Positions 28,575-38,130 of a stretch of DNA of 41,829 bases are shown here, piece by piece. The notes below the pieces were generated by a model. That model ran no database searches. It was not told the DNA's origin and worked only from the letters and a program-made list of their open reading frames with translations. Within the stretch, counting starts at the first letter, position 1. Every line of letters begins with the position of its first letter. A program made the position numbers and the translations under genes. This DNA comes from Rhodospirillales bacterium (GTDB lineage Bacteria > Pseudomonadota > Alphaproteobacteria > ATCC43930 > CGMCC-115725), in contig CANJCB010000038.1 in NCBI GenBank assembly GCA_947473305.1, positions 1 to 41,829 on the forward strand. Direction: 5' to 3'.

Positions 28575-30407
28575 ATGGCCTTTCCGCCTCAATTCCTCGA
28601 CGAACTGCGTGGCCGGCTTTCGCTGGCGAGCATTGTCGGGCGGCAGGTGCGGCTCATCAAGCGCGGCCGGGAATACGTGGGTCTCTGCCCCTTCCATAAC
28701 GAGAAGTCGCCTTCCTTCAACGTGGTGGAGGACAAAGGCTTCTTCCATTGCTTCGGTTGCGGAGCCCATGGGGACGTCATCGGCTTCGCCATGCAGGCGG
28801 GCAACTTAAGCTTCCCCGAGGCGATTGAGACCCTGGCGGCCGAGGCAGGGCTCGAAGTCCCCAAGCCGACGCCCGAAGATCGCGAGCGGCACGAACGCCA
28901 AGCCGGGCTCCAATCCGCCATGGAAGCCGCCTGCGCCTGGTTCGAGGCGCAGCTCTGGGCGCATCAGGGCCGCAATGCGCTCAACTATCTGGAAGGCCGC
29001 GGGCTGGACCGGGCGACGATCAAGCGCTTTCGCCTGGGCTATGCGCCGGAGGATCGGGGCGGGCTGAAGCGCGCGCTGCTGAAGGATTTTCCGGAACCCC
29101 TCTTGCTGGAGGGCGGTCTGCTGCGTCGCCCCGAAGGCGGCGGCGAGACCTATGACTATTTCCGGAACCGGGCGATCTTCCCGATCGGCGACCGGGGTGG
29201 GAAGATCATCGCCTTTGGCGGGAGGGTAATGGGAGAAGGGCAGCCCAAGTACCTCAATTCTCCCGAGACCCCGCTTTTCCAGAAGGGCCGGACCCTCTAC
29301 GGCTGGGCGGCGGCGCGGGCCGGGGCGGCGCGCAGCTCTTCGGCCATCGTCACCGAAGGCTATATGGACGTGATCGCGCTCCATCGCGCCGGCTTCGACA
29401 CGGCGGTGGCGCCGCTCGGCACCGCGCTTACCGAGACGCAGATCGAGGAACTTTGGCGGCTGGCGCCGGAGCCGGTCATCTGTTTCGACGGCGATGCGGC
29501 GGGAATCCGTGCTGCCGCGCGGGCGCTCGACCGGGCCTTGCCGCTCCTGAAACCGGGGTTGAGCCTGCGTTTTGCGGCGCTGCCGGCGGGCGAGGATCCA
29601 GACACCCTGATCCTGCGCCGGGGCAAGGTGGCCATGCAGAGCGTGCTCGACCGGGCGTTGCCCCTGGCCGAAATGGTCTGGACGATCGAGGTCAAGGCCC
29701 AGCCTACCGATACCCCGGAGCGCCGGGCTGCCTTCGAGAAGCGGCTTGAGGAGCGCGCCCGCGCCATCGCCGACAAAACCGTGCAGGATCATTACCGGCA
29801 GTTCTTCAAGGAGCGGCTCTACGGCCTTTTCAACGCCCGCCGCGCCATGCCGGCAAAACGCCAGGGACAGTGGCAGCAAACCCGTCGCCGCGGCTTCCTG
29901 CCGGAACCAAAGATCGTAGGTTCCACCCCCGCTGACCCCAATCCCTTGATCCGGCGGCAGCAGGAAATCCTTCTCGCAACCCTCGTCAATCATCCCGAAC
30001 TTTTGCATGAAGTTGCCGAAGACTTGGCAACTCTGGAGTTCCCGGCTGCCGACCTTGACAAATTGAGCCGTGAAATCCTACACATCCACGGGGCCAATCC
30101 CGATCTTGACGCGGGCATGCTCGAACGCCACCTTTGTTCAAACGGATTTACGGGGACCGTGGAAAGCTTGCTCTCTCCTCAGGTCATGGGCCACTGCGCG
30201 TTTGCGCGGCGGGATGCGAAAATTGAGGCTGCGCGCAGCGGTTGGCTCCACGCCCGCGATTTGTTCCGGGATCCGCAGCGGCGGGCCCAGTTGGTCGAGG
30301 CGGAGCGGGACTTCGCCAACGACATGACGGAAGAGGGGTGGGCTCGCTTCCAAGCTCTGAACCAGAGCTCGGCGAGCGAGGAGACAGGGGAAGAAAGCTT
30401 GTCGTGA
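28575..30407 (+). CDS. dnaG: DNA primase
   Basis: This 610-residue primase makes RNA primers for replication. The N-terminal CHC2 zinc finger is CPFHNEKSPSF through HCFGCGAHGD (about 38-66). The catalytic TOPRIM core contains IVTEGYMDVIALHRAGFDTAVAPLGTAL in two parts, then VICFDGDAAGIRAA. The C-terminal domain, which binds the DnaB helicase, is helical and divergent as usual. Length is normal for Alphaproteobacteria. It lies immediately before rpoD, the conserved macromolecular-synthesis arrangement. Confidence 0.97.
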   Translation: MAFPPQFLDELRGRLSLASIVGRQVRLIKRGREYVGLCPFHNEKSPSFNVVEDKGFFHCFGCGAHGDVIGFAMQAGNLSFPEAIETLAAEAGLEVPKPTPEDRERHERQAGLQSAMEAACAWFEAQLWAHQGRNALNYLEGRGLDRATIKRFRLGYAPEDRGGLKRALLKDFPEPLLLEGGLLRRPEGGGETYDYFRNRAIFPIGDRGGKIIAFGGRVMGEGQPKYLNSPETPLFQKGRTLYGWAAARAGAARSSSAIVTEGYMDVIALHRAGFDTAVAPLGTALTETQIEELWRLAPEPVICFDGDAAGIRAAARALDRALPLLKPGLSLRFAALPAGEDPDTLILRRGKVAMQSVLDRALPLAEMVWTIEVKAQPTDTPERRAAFEKRLEERARAIADKTVQDHYRQFFKERLYGLFNARRAMPAKRQGQWQQTRRRGFLPEPKIVGSTPADPNPLIRRQQEILLATLVNHPELLHEVAEDLATLEFPAADLDKLSREILHIHGANPDLDAGMLERHLCSNGFTGTVESLLSPQVMGHCAFARRDAKIEAARSGWLHARDLFRDPQRRAQLVEAERDFANDMTEEGWARFQALNQSSASEETGEESLS

Positions 30408-30516
30408 GCGGCGGGCAGCGGACATTCGGTGGCGGGTCAAACCCGCTTATTTGAGCGATAGCTGACCTGTCGGCGGATCGATCCCGACGGGTTTTGTAAA
30501 GGTCAAAGGCGAAAGC

Positions 30517-32490
<1,974 letters not shown>

Positions 32491-32511
32491 GGCTGCCTAG
32501 GCGGTTTTGGA

Positions 32512-32544
32512 AAAAGAGCGGGACATGGGTTGTCCCGCTCTTTT
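32512..32544. terminator. Strong bidirectional intrinsic terminator between rpoD and the RNA methyltransferase
   Basis: This is a perfect 14-bp stem (AAAAGAGCGGGACA/TGTCCCGCTCTTTT) with a five-base loop TGGGT. A run of T is present on either strand. It lies between the convergent stops of rpoD and the methyltransferase gene and can end both transcripts. Confidence 0.9.
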
Positions 32545-33815
32545 CATTTGGAGCGCTTGGTGAAGCTCGCCACCAGTTCCACATGGTGGGACCAGGTGAA
32601 CTGGTCGACGACCTTGACGCTCTGGAGCCAATAGCCGCCATCCACCAGGATGCGGGCGTCGCGGGCGAAGGTGGCGGGATTGCAGGAAACGCCGATGAGC
32701 AGCGGGACCTTGCCCGCGGCGAGGGCCTTGACCTGTTCCTGGGCCCCGGCGCGCGGCGGGTCGAAGACGATGGCGTCGTAGCGGTTGGCCTCGTCGCGGC
32801 GCAGCGGATTGCGGAAGAGGTCCCGTCGGAAGGCCCGGGGCACCCGGGGGCCTTTGGCTTTCATCAGGGCGCGGATTGCAGGCTCGACGCTCTCATAGGC
32901 ATCGACGGACCCGTGCCCCAGCATCGGCCCGGTGAAGGTGCCGCAGCCAGAAAAGAGATCGGCGAATTTTCCCCTCTGCGGCAGCAATTCCATCACGGCC
33001 TCGACCAGCGCCATTTCGCCGGCCTTGGTCGGCTGAAGGAAGGCCTGGGGCGGAAGGGCCACGTCGAGCGAGCCGAATTTGGCGACCAGCGGGCTGGTCT
33101 CGATCATCGCCTCCAGCGAAGCTTTTTCGCCAGCCCGCCAGGAAATGCGGTCCAGGCCGGCTTGCCGCGCGAGCAGCGTCAGCGCTTCGCGCAGTTGGAG
33201 ATCGGGAACGCCTTTCCTGCCGATGGGACCGGTGATGACCATGTCGAAGCGGCCGTTCACCGTCTGGACGAACACATCGGCCCCCTTGCCCTCCTGCAGG
33301 ATGGGAGCGAGCCCCACGGTCAGTCTTGCCCTGAGGTCCATGATGGCCGGATCGGCGATCAGGCAGGAGGCGATATCCGTCACCTGATGGGACCGACGGC
33401 GGAAATAGCCCAGGGTGACCTGATTGTTCTTTTTAAAGGCGGCGAAAGTGGCGCGGCGGCGATTGCCGCCGGGTAGGAAGACGGGATCCCGCCAGACCTT
33501 GGGTTTCAGCCCTCTTTTCTGAAGCGCGTCGCGGACGATCCCCAGTTTCCAATTCCGGTAGAAAGCCTCCCCGGCATGCTGGAGGGTGCAGCCGCCGCAA
33601 AAGCCATAGTTCGGGCAAGGGGCTGTGACGCGATGGGGAGAGGACTGGACCACCCTGACCAGATCGCCCCGCAGCACGCCGTCGTCGTCCGGATGGATCT
33701 CGGCCTCGACGCTATCTCCCGGCAGCGCGCGGTCCACATAGACGCGTCCCCGCTGCGACAGGTGCACGCCGTCGCCCTTGGGGCCTAATTTATGGATAAG
33801 CAGCGTAACGGCCAT
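32544..33815 (-). CDS. 23S rRNA (uracil-5-)-methyltransferase, RlmD/TrmA family
   Basis: This 423-residue SAM-dependent enzyme methylates uracil at C5 in rRNA or tRNA. The N-terminal TRAM domain (about 1-60) is followed by an iron-sulfur cluster motif, CPNYGFCGGC plus a later Cys. The methyltransferase core has FADLFSGCGTFT for SAM binding. The catalytic Cys is in GVSCNPATFARD and the general base lies near DPPRAGA. RlmD (RumA) or RlmCD is the closest type, but the exact target uridine cannot be set from sequence. It shares the terminator with rpoD. Confidence 0.92.
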   Translation of the reverse strand: MAVTLLIHKLGPKGDGVHLSQRGRVYVDRALPGDSVEAEIHPDDDGVLRGDLVRVVQSSPHRVTAPCPNYGFCGGCTLQHAGEAFYRNWKLGIVRDALQKRGLKPKVWRDPVFLPGGNRRRATFAAFKKNNQVTLGYFRRRSHQVTDIASCLIADPAIMDLRARLTVGLAPILQEGKGADVFVQTVNGRFDMVITGPIGRKGVPDLQLREALTLLARQAGLDRISWRAGEKASLEAMIETSPLVAKFGSLDVALPPQAFLQPTKAGEMALVEAVMELLPQRGKFADLFSGCGTFTGPMLGHGSVDAYESVEPAIRALMKAKGPRVPRAFRRDLFRNPLRRDEANRYDAIVFDPPRAGAQEQVKALAAGKVPLLIGVSCNPATFARDARILVDGGYWLQSVKVVDQFTWSHHVELVASFTKRSK

Positions 33816-33935
33816 TGTTTCTTTTCAATCGAAATCCCGAGTTTCGCCAGCGGATATTTCGGAGCGGGGACTGCGGGGGCCGAAAAAGACATATGGTCGC
33901 GCGGGGGGCCGTTCTCCAAACCTCCATGAGAAACA

Positions 33936-34334
33936 TTACTGCTGGAGGTTCAGAAGCCATGTCACCGACAGGGCGACGAGCGACAGCAGGCAGATGACCC
34001 AGAAACCCACCTGGGGGAGCTTGCCCGGGGCTACCAAATGCTTTCCCACGATCTGGCCGCTCGGTTTTGGCAGCAGGTTGGCCAGTCGCCCGGATACAGC
34101 GGCGATATCGGCGGCCGGGGGAAGCTCGGAAAAGCGATCGAGAATGCCAGAGAGCGCTTGGACAGCCTTCGGCTTCGTCAGCCCCGAAAGACGGGCGGCC
34201 TCCGCCCAGGGATCGAGGCCGAGCCTCGTCAGCGCGGATAGCACGCTCAGTTCTACGCCGTTTGCCTCCTCCCCCACCGAAGCGAAGAGAAAGGCATTAA
34301 ATTCGGAATTAATCAGAGCATATTCACTACGCAT
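33936..34334 (-). CDS. Small membrane-tethered hypothetical protein
   Basis: This 132-residue protein contains the stretch NAFLFASVGEEANGVELSVLS and LTRLGLDPWAEAARLSGLT, a pattern I have seen in small alphaproteobacterial proteins of unknown function. A single hydrophobic helix at the extreme C-terminus (VGFWVICLLSLVALSVTWLL) suggests a tail anchor with the body in the cytoplasm. The gene stands alone, between the RNA methyltransferase and an XRE-cupin regulator. No function is proposed. Confidence 0.7.
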   Translation of the reverse strand: MRSEYALINSEFNAFLFASVGEEANGVELSVLSALTRLGLDPWAEAARLSGLTKPKAVQALSGILDRFSELPPAADIAAVSGRLANLLPKPSGQIVGKHLVAPGKLPQVGFWVICLLSLVALSVTWLLNLQQ

Positions 34335-34497
34335 AATTCTTATCCCAAAAATATTCTCATCTTGGATATTCCATGCATAAAGAGTCGGTACTAAGTAAGC
34401 GAGTTACAAGATCTGTGCGGCGGGGGCTCGCGTTCCCATCGGCCGAAACGACGTGGCCGTGGACGCGCCCGCGACGCGATTGTAGGGTCGCGCAATC

Positions 34498-35109
34498 ATG
34501 ACGAAAGAGAAGAGAAACGGTGACGCGACCAAAGAAGACCCTACCCGGGAACTCGCGGGCGTTGTCGCCGGAAATCTAAGCCGGCTGCGCGCAAGCAGGG
34601 GGCACACGCTAGCCGCGCTCGCGAAGCTGGCGGGGGTCAGCCGAGCCATGCTGAACCAGATCGAGCTCGGCCGGAGCATGCCGACCATCGGGCTTCTCTG
34701 GAAGGTCGCCCGGGCGCTCGATGTGCCTTTTGCAGCTCTGATGAGCGATGCCGCCACGGGCGGTACGGTCGTTTTGAAGGGCGGTATGACGAAGATCCTC
34801 ACTTCGGCTGACGGCAGCTTTACCTCGCGCGCGCTTTTCCCTTTCGAAGGCGAACGGAGGGTGGAGTTCTATAAACTGACGCTCGCCCCCCATGCGACCG
34901 AGAAAGCCGAACCCCATGCGCCGGGCACCATGGAAAATCTGACCGTCGCCAAGGGGGAGATCGAAATCGGCTTGGGCGCCGAGCACCATCTTCTGGGGCC
35001 GGAGGATGCAATTCTCTTTCAGGCGGATCTGCCGCACAGCTACCGCAACCTGAGCTCCGAGACCGCCGTCATGTACTTGGTAATGACCTATGTCGATGAA
35101 ATCGGATAG
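34498..35109 (+). CDS. XRE-family regulator with C-terminal cupin sensor
   Basis: This 203-residue regulator has an XRE helix-turn-helix at about residues 25-82 (NLSRLRASRGHTLAALAKLA, then SRAMLNQIELGRSMPTIG). A cupin domain follows from about 110 to 200 (HAPGTMENLTVAKGEIEIGLG, DLPHSYRNLS). In this class the cupin usually binds a small ligand. It precedes the metNIQ-type operon on the same strand, 416 bp away, and may control it or nearby genes; that is only positional inference. Confidence 0.92.
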   Translation: MTKEKRNGDATKEDPTRELAGVVAGNLSRLRASRGHTLAALAKLAGVSRAMLNQIELGRSMPTIGLLWKVARALDVPFAALMSDAATGGTVVLKGGMTKILTSADGSFTSRALFPFEGERRVEFYKLTLAPHATEKAEPHAPGTMENLTVAKGEIEIGLGAEHHLLGPEDAILFQADLPHSYRNLSSETAVMYLVMTYVDEIG

Positions 35110-35147
35110 CGGGTCTCAGGCAATATAGCAGACATAAAGATTATATA

Positions 35148-35177
35148 TTGACTCTTCGAAATCGGGGCGGCTAGGAT
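35148..35177 (+). promoter_or_regulatory. Candidate sigma-70 promoter of the metNIQ operon
   Basis: TTGACT (35148-35153) and TAGGAT (35172-35177) are separated by 18 bp. Transcription would start near 35184, about ten bases before the SAM-II aptamer, which is where a riboswitch leader should begin. Confidence 0.65.
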
Positions 35178-35193
35178 GTGCCTCGATCCCCAA

Positions 35194-35252
35194 GGGTCCG
35201 CGGGCATTTGACGAACAGCAGCTTGCGCCGCGTCAACAAACGCTAAAGCGCC
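35194..35252 (+). promoter_or_regulatory. SAM-II riboswitch
   Basis: The conserved SAM-II core appears in order: ATTTG (35206-35210), GCTTGC (35221-35226), then GTCAACAAA and CGCTAAA (35241-35247). Stem P1 is CGCGG (35199-35203) with CCGCG (35228-35232). Metal-A-type alphaproteobacterial SAM-II RNAs that I remember have CGTGG/CCACG at the same place, so the stem is kept by covariation. SAM-II elements sense S-adenosylmethionine and shut down methionine-related genes, usually by hiding a ribosome site. Here the metN start is 270 bases away. The nearest ribosome site downstream serves a small upstream ORF at 35299, so that ORF may be the direct target. Confidence 0.85.
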
Positions 35253-35270
35253 ACGGAAGCGATTTCGTGG
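35251..35270 (+). promoter_or_regulatory. Hairpin between SAM-II aptamer and upstream ORF
   Basis: A perfect CCACG/CGTGG stem begins at the last bases of the aptamer. It may compete with aptamer folding or space the aptamer from the GAGGG ribosome site at 35287-35291. Confidence 0.4.
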
Positions 35271-35298
35271 TGGAAACCCAAATCACGAGGGTCCCACG

Positions 35299-35394
35299 AT
35301 GACCGACAGGCTCCTTGCTCTCCTCTCCCATCGCGACGCCCGCCAGGCTCTCATGCCCGGCTCGGCCTGTCGCCGCTGTCGCCTCTCCTGTTGA
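35299..35394 (+). CDS. Cysteine-rich leader peptide (31 residues)
   Basis: The small ORF starts at ATG 35299, eight bases after GAGGG. It encodes MTDRLLALLSHRDARQ and ends SACRRCRLSC, with three cysteine codons (24, 27, 31) in the last eight positions, the final one just before TGA. It lies between a SAM-II riboswitch and a perfect hairpin four bases past its stop. This layout is like a translated attenuator that reports cysteine supply. The peptide was too short for normal gene calling. That it is translated is inferred from the ribosome site, position and codon placement. Confidence 0.6.
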   Translation: MTDRLLALLSHRDARQALMPGSACRRCRLSC

Positions 35395-35397
35395 TCC

Positions 35398-35419
35398 GGC
35401 CGCGCTTTTAGGCGCGGCC
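35398..35419 (+). terminator. Terminator-like hairpin after the leader peptide
   Basis: A perfect 8-bp stem (GGCCGCGC/GCGCGGCC) with loop TTTTAG is followed by the pyrimidine-rich ACTTCTTCCC. It could act as an intrinsic or pause-type terminator, but the T run is weak. It begins four bases past the leader stop, so a ribosome stalled at the last cysteine codons would cover or disturb its left arm. Confidence 0.5.
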
Positions 35420-35446
35420 ACTTCTTCCCGATAGGTCCTAGCAGTA

Positions 35447-35463
35447 CCGCCTCATCGAGGCGG
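35447..35463 (+). promoter_or_regulatory. Second leader hairpin before the coupled small ORF
   Basis: A perfect 7-bp stem (CCGCCTC/GAGGCGG) with loop ATC ends next to the GGAGAG ribosome site of the 16-codon ORF at 35476. It may tune access to that site. Confidence 0.45.
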
Positions 35464-35475
35464 CGGAGAGTCCCC

Positions 35476-35526
35476 ATGCGTCCAATTCCGACCATCGTTC
35501 CCTTCCTCCCGAGGGAGCAAGGCTGA
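35476..35526 (+). CDS. Short ORF translationally coupled to metN
   Basis: A 16-residue frame (MRPIPTIVPFLPREQG) is preceded by GGAGAG and ends in TGATG, overlapping the metN ATG by one base. Ribosomes finishing it would be placed at the metN start. It may be a second regulatory peptide (three prolines) or a coupling device. Translation is inferred, not shown. Confidence 0.4.
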   Translation: MRPIPTIVPFLPREQG

Positions 35527-36680
35527 TGTTCATCACACCCAACGATCCCATGCTCGATAGCGCATTGGCTTTCGACGGGGTGAAGGAACCCCCCGGATAT
35601 CCCGAGGAAACGTTCAGGAAAGCCGGCAGACGGGCGGGCTCGGTGCGGCTCGCCGGGCTCCGGCGGGTCTTCGAGACGCCGACCGGTCCTCTCACCGCTC
35701 TCGACGGCATCGATCTCGGAATCGAGCCCGGCGAAATCTTCGGCATCATCGGGCGCAGCGGAGCCGGGAAATCGACCCTGATCCGCTCGATCAACCGGCT
35801 CGACCGCCCAACCGGCGGAAGCGTCTTGGTCGACGGCGAGGACATCACGAACCTGCCGGAAAGCGCCTTGCCGGCGGTGCGCCAGCGCATCGGCATGGTG
35901 TTCCAGCATTTCAATCTGCTCTCTGCCAAGACGGTGGCTGAGAACGTCGCCCTGCCGCTCAAGATCGCGGGCGTGGCACGACGGCATCGGGAGGCCCCGG
36001 TGGCCCGCCTGCTCGATCTCGTCGGTCTTGCCGACAAGCGGGACGTCTATCCGGTGCAGCTTTCGGGTGGGCAGAAACAGCGGGTGGGAATTGCCCGCGC
36101 GCTCGTCACGGATCCGGACATCCTGCTCTGCGACGAGGCGACCTCGGCGCTCGATCCGGAGACCATGCTCTCGATCCTCGATCTCCTCAAGGACATCAAC
36201 CGGCGGCTCAATCTCACGATCATCCTCATCACCCACGAGATGACGGTGATCCGCGAGATCTGCGACCGGGTGGCGGTTCTGGAGGCCGGGCGTGTGGTCG
36301 AAAGCGGCCCGGTCTGGGAAGTCCTGGGCGAGCCCCGGGCCGAAGCGACCCGCCGTCTCCTCCGCTCCACCGCGCTTGAATTGCCGGAGTTCCTCACGGC
36401 CCGGCTCAAGTCCAAGCCGGCTCCTGATCGCGATGCGCTGATCCGCCTCCATTACGCAGGCCCGCGCGCCTTCGATCCGGTGCTGGCTGATCTGGCACTC
36501 GAACTGGGCGTCCGTGCCAGCGTCGTCCATGGCGCGGTGGATACGATCCAGGACCATCCCATCGGCGTTCTTGTCGTCGCCATTCCGCCCGACGCGCCGG
36601 TGCCGCTGGAAGAAACGCTCCTGTTCCTGACCCGCAAGGTCGCTCGCGTGGAGATGCTGGGCCATGTCACCCGTCGCTGA
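35526..36680 (+). CDS. metN: Methionine-type ABC importer ATPase
   Basis: This 384-residue ATPase is of the MetN type. The ABC domain starts near residue 40 with Walker A (GRSGAGKST), signature LSGGQKQR, Walker B (ILLCDEATSALD) and the H-loop in ITHEM. A C-terminal NIL/ACT-like domain (about 300-384: AFDPVLADLALELGVR, IPPDAPVPLEETLLFL) is the methionine-sensing module of MetN proteins. A 40-residue N-terminal extension is unusual; an internal start is possible, but the ribosome site and the TGATG junction favour 35526. It opens the operon and overlaps metI by 17 bp. Confidence 0.93.
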   Translation: MFITPNDPMLDSALAFDGVKEPPGYPEETFRKAGRRAGSVRLAGLRRVFETPTGPLTALDGIDLGIEPGEIFGIIGRSGAGKSTLIRSINRLDRPTGGSVLVDGEDITNLPESALPAVRQRIGMVFQHFNLLSAKTVAENVALPLKIAGVARRHREAPVARLLDLVGLADKRDVYPVQLSGGQKQRVGIARALVTDPDILLCDEATSALDPETMLSILDLLKDINRRLNLTIILITHEMTVIREICDRVAVLEAGRVVESGPVWEVLGEPRAEATRRLLRSTALELPEFLTARLKSKPAPDRDALIRLHYAGPRAFDPVLADLALELGVRASVVHGAVDTIQDHPIGVLVVAIPPDAPVPLEETLLFLTRKVARVEMLGHVTRR

Positions 36681-37314
36681 TCTCTTCTGGCAGGCCTCGG
36701 TCGAGACCCTGACCATGGTCCTGATCTCAGGAGGTCTCGCCTTCGTCGGAGGACTGCCGCTCGCGGTGATCCTCGTGGCGACAGATCGCGGCGGGATCCG
36801 GCCCATGTCCGGCCTCAATAGGGTCCTAGGCGCGGTCATCAATGGCTTTCGCTCCACCCCCTTCATCATCCTGCTGGTGGCGCTCATTCCGCTGACGCGG
36901 CTCATTGTCGGCACCTCCATCGGCACGGCGGCGGCCATCGTGCCGCTGACCATCGCCTCCATCCCCTATTTCGCGCGCATCGCCGAAGTCTCGCTCCGCG
37001 AAGTCGATCGCGGCCTCGTCGAGGCGGCGCAGGCGATGGGCGCCACCCGTTGGCAGATCGTCCGGGAAGTGCTGGTGCCGGAGGCGCTTCCCGGCATCGT
37101 CTCTGGCTTCACGGTGACGCTCGTCAGCCTCATCGGGGCCTCCGCCATGGCGGGCGCCGTGGGGGCGGGCGGGCTCGGCGATCTTGCCATCCGCTACGGA
37201 TACCAACGGTTCGACACCTCGATCATGGTCGCCGTGATCGTCTTTCTTATCCTCATCGTCAGCGGCGCGCAGACCGGCGGCGACCGGCTCTCCCGCCGGC
37301 TCGACAAGCGCTGA
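36664..37314 (+). CDS. metI: Methionine-type ABC importer permease
   Basis: This 216-residue inner-membrane subunit is of the MetI type with about five membrane helices. The EAA coupling loop is EAAQAMGATRWQIVREV followed by LVPEALPGI. Family length is about 217, so it is complete. It starts within the end of metN (17-bp overlap), showing translational coupling, and is followed 25 bp later by metQ. Confidence 0.94.
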   Translation: MSPVADLFWQASVETLTMVLISGGLAFVGGLPLAVILVATDRGGIRPMSGLNRVLGAVINGFRSTPFIILLVALIPLTRLIVGTSIGTAAAIVPLTIASIPYFARIAEVSLREVDRGLVEAAQAMGATRWQIVREVLVPEALPGIVSGFTVTLVSLIGASAMAGAVGAGGLGDLAIRYGYQRFDTSIMVAVIVFLILIVSGAQTGGDRLSRRLDKR

Positions 37315-37339
37315 CATTTTTTCCAAAGGAGTTCCCATC

Positions 37340-38128
37340 ATGAAATTCGGAAGAACCTTCGCGGCGCTCGCCGTCGCGATCCTCATCGCCGGTCCCGTCC
37401 AGGCGGCCGACCATATCAAGATCGGCATCCTCGGCGGCGACAGCGAGCTGATCTGGCAACAGGTCAAGAAGATCGCGGCCAAGGACGGTCTCGACATCGA
37501 GGCGATCCCCTTCACCGACTATACGATCCCCAATGCGGCGCTGGATGCGGGCGACCTCGACGCCAATGCCTTCCAGCACAAGCCCTATCTCGAAAACCAG
37601 ATTAAGACGCGGGGCTATAAGATCACCGCCATCGCGCCAACGACGATCTCGCCGATCGGGCTCTATTCCCACAAGGTGAAGAAGCTCGCCGATCTGAAGG
37701 ACGGCGCGTTGGTCGGCATTCCCAACGATCCGAGCAACGGCGGGCGGGCACTCCTGCTGCTCCAGGCGCAGAAACTCGTCACCCTGAAGCCCGGCACCGG
37801 CGTGACCCCGACCGTCTTGGACATCACCGACAACCCGAAGCACTTCAAGTTCAAGGAGGTCGATGCGGCGCAGCTTGTCCGTAGCCTCGACGATCTCGAC
37901 GCGGCGGTCATTAATTCGAATTATGTGACGCCGGCGGGCATCAACCCCGTTCGAGATTCGCTCGCCATCGAAGTGCCCGAGAACAATCCCTACGGCAATG
38001 TCATCGCCGTGCGCACCGCCGACAAGGACAAGCCGATCTACAAGAAGCTCGTGGCAGCCTTCGACAACGATGAGATCCGCAGCTTTATCAACAGCCATTT
38101 CGATGGCGCCATGATCCCGGCGTTTTGA
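37340..38128 (+). CDS. metQ: Methionine-type periplasmic binding protein (NlpA/MetQ family)
   Basis: This 262-residue MetQ-type binding protein has a standard signal peptide ending PVQA before ADHIKIGILGG. There is no lipobox cysteine, so unlike E. coli MetQ it is probably a soluble periplasmic protein. Family signatures include LDAGDLDANAFQHKPYL and GALVGIPNDPSNGGRALLLL. AAAGGAG lies before the ATG. With metN and metI it completes an importer for methionine or related compounds. Confidence 0.94.
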   Translation: MKFGRTFAALAVAILIAGPVQAADHIKIGILGGDSELIWQQVKKIAAKDGLDIEAIPFTDYTIPNAALDAGDLDANAFQHKPYLENQIKTRGYKITAIAPTTISPIGLYSHKVKKLADLKDGALVGIPNDPSNGGRALLLLQAQKLVTLKPGTGVTPTVLDITDNPKHFKFKEVDAAQLVRSLDDLDAAVINSNYVTPAGINPVRDSLAIEVPENNPYGNVIAVRTADKDKPIYKKLVAAFDNDEIRSFINSHFDGAMIPAF

Positions 38129-38130
38129 GA

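Noticed and set aside
35398-35419. Certain intrinsic terminator
   Set aside because: The stem is perfect, but the downstream tract has only scattered T residues, so it is kept as terminator-like and the strong claim is dropped.
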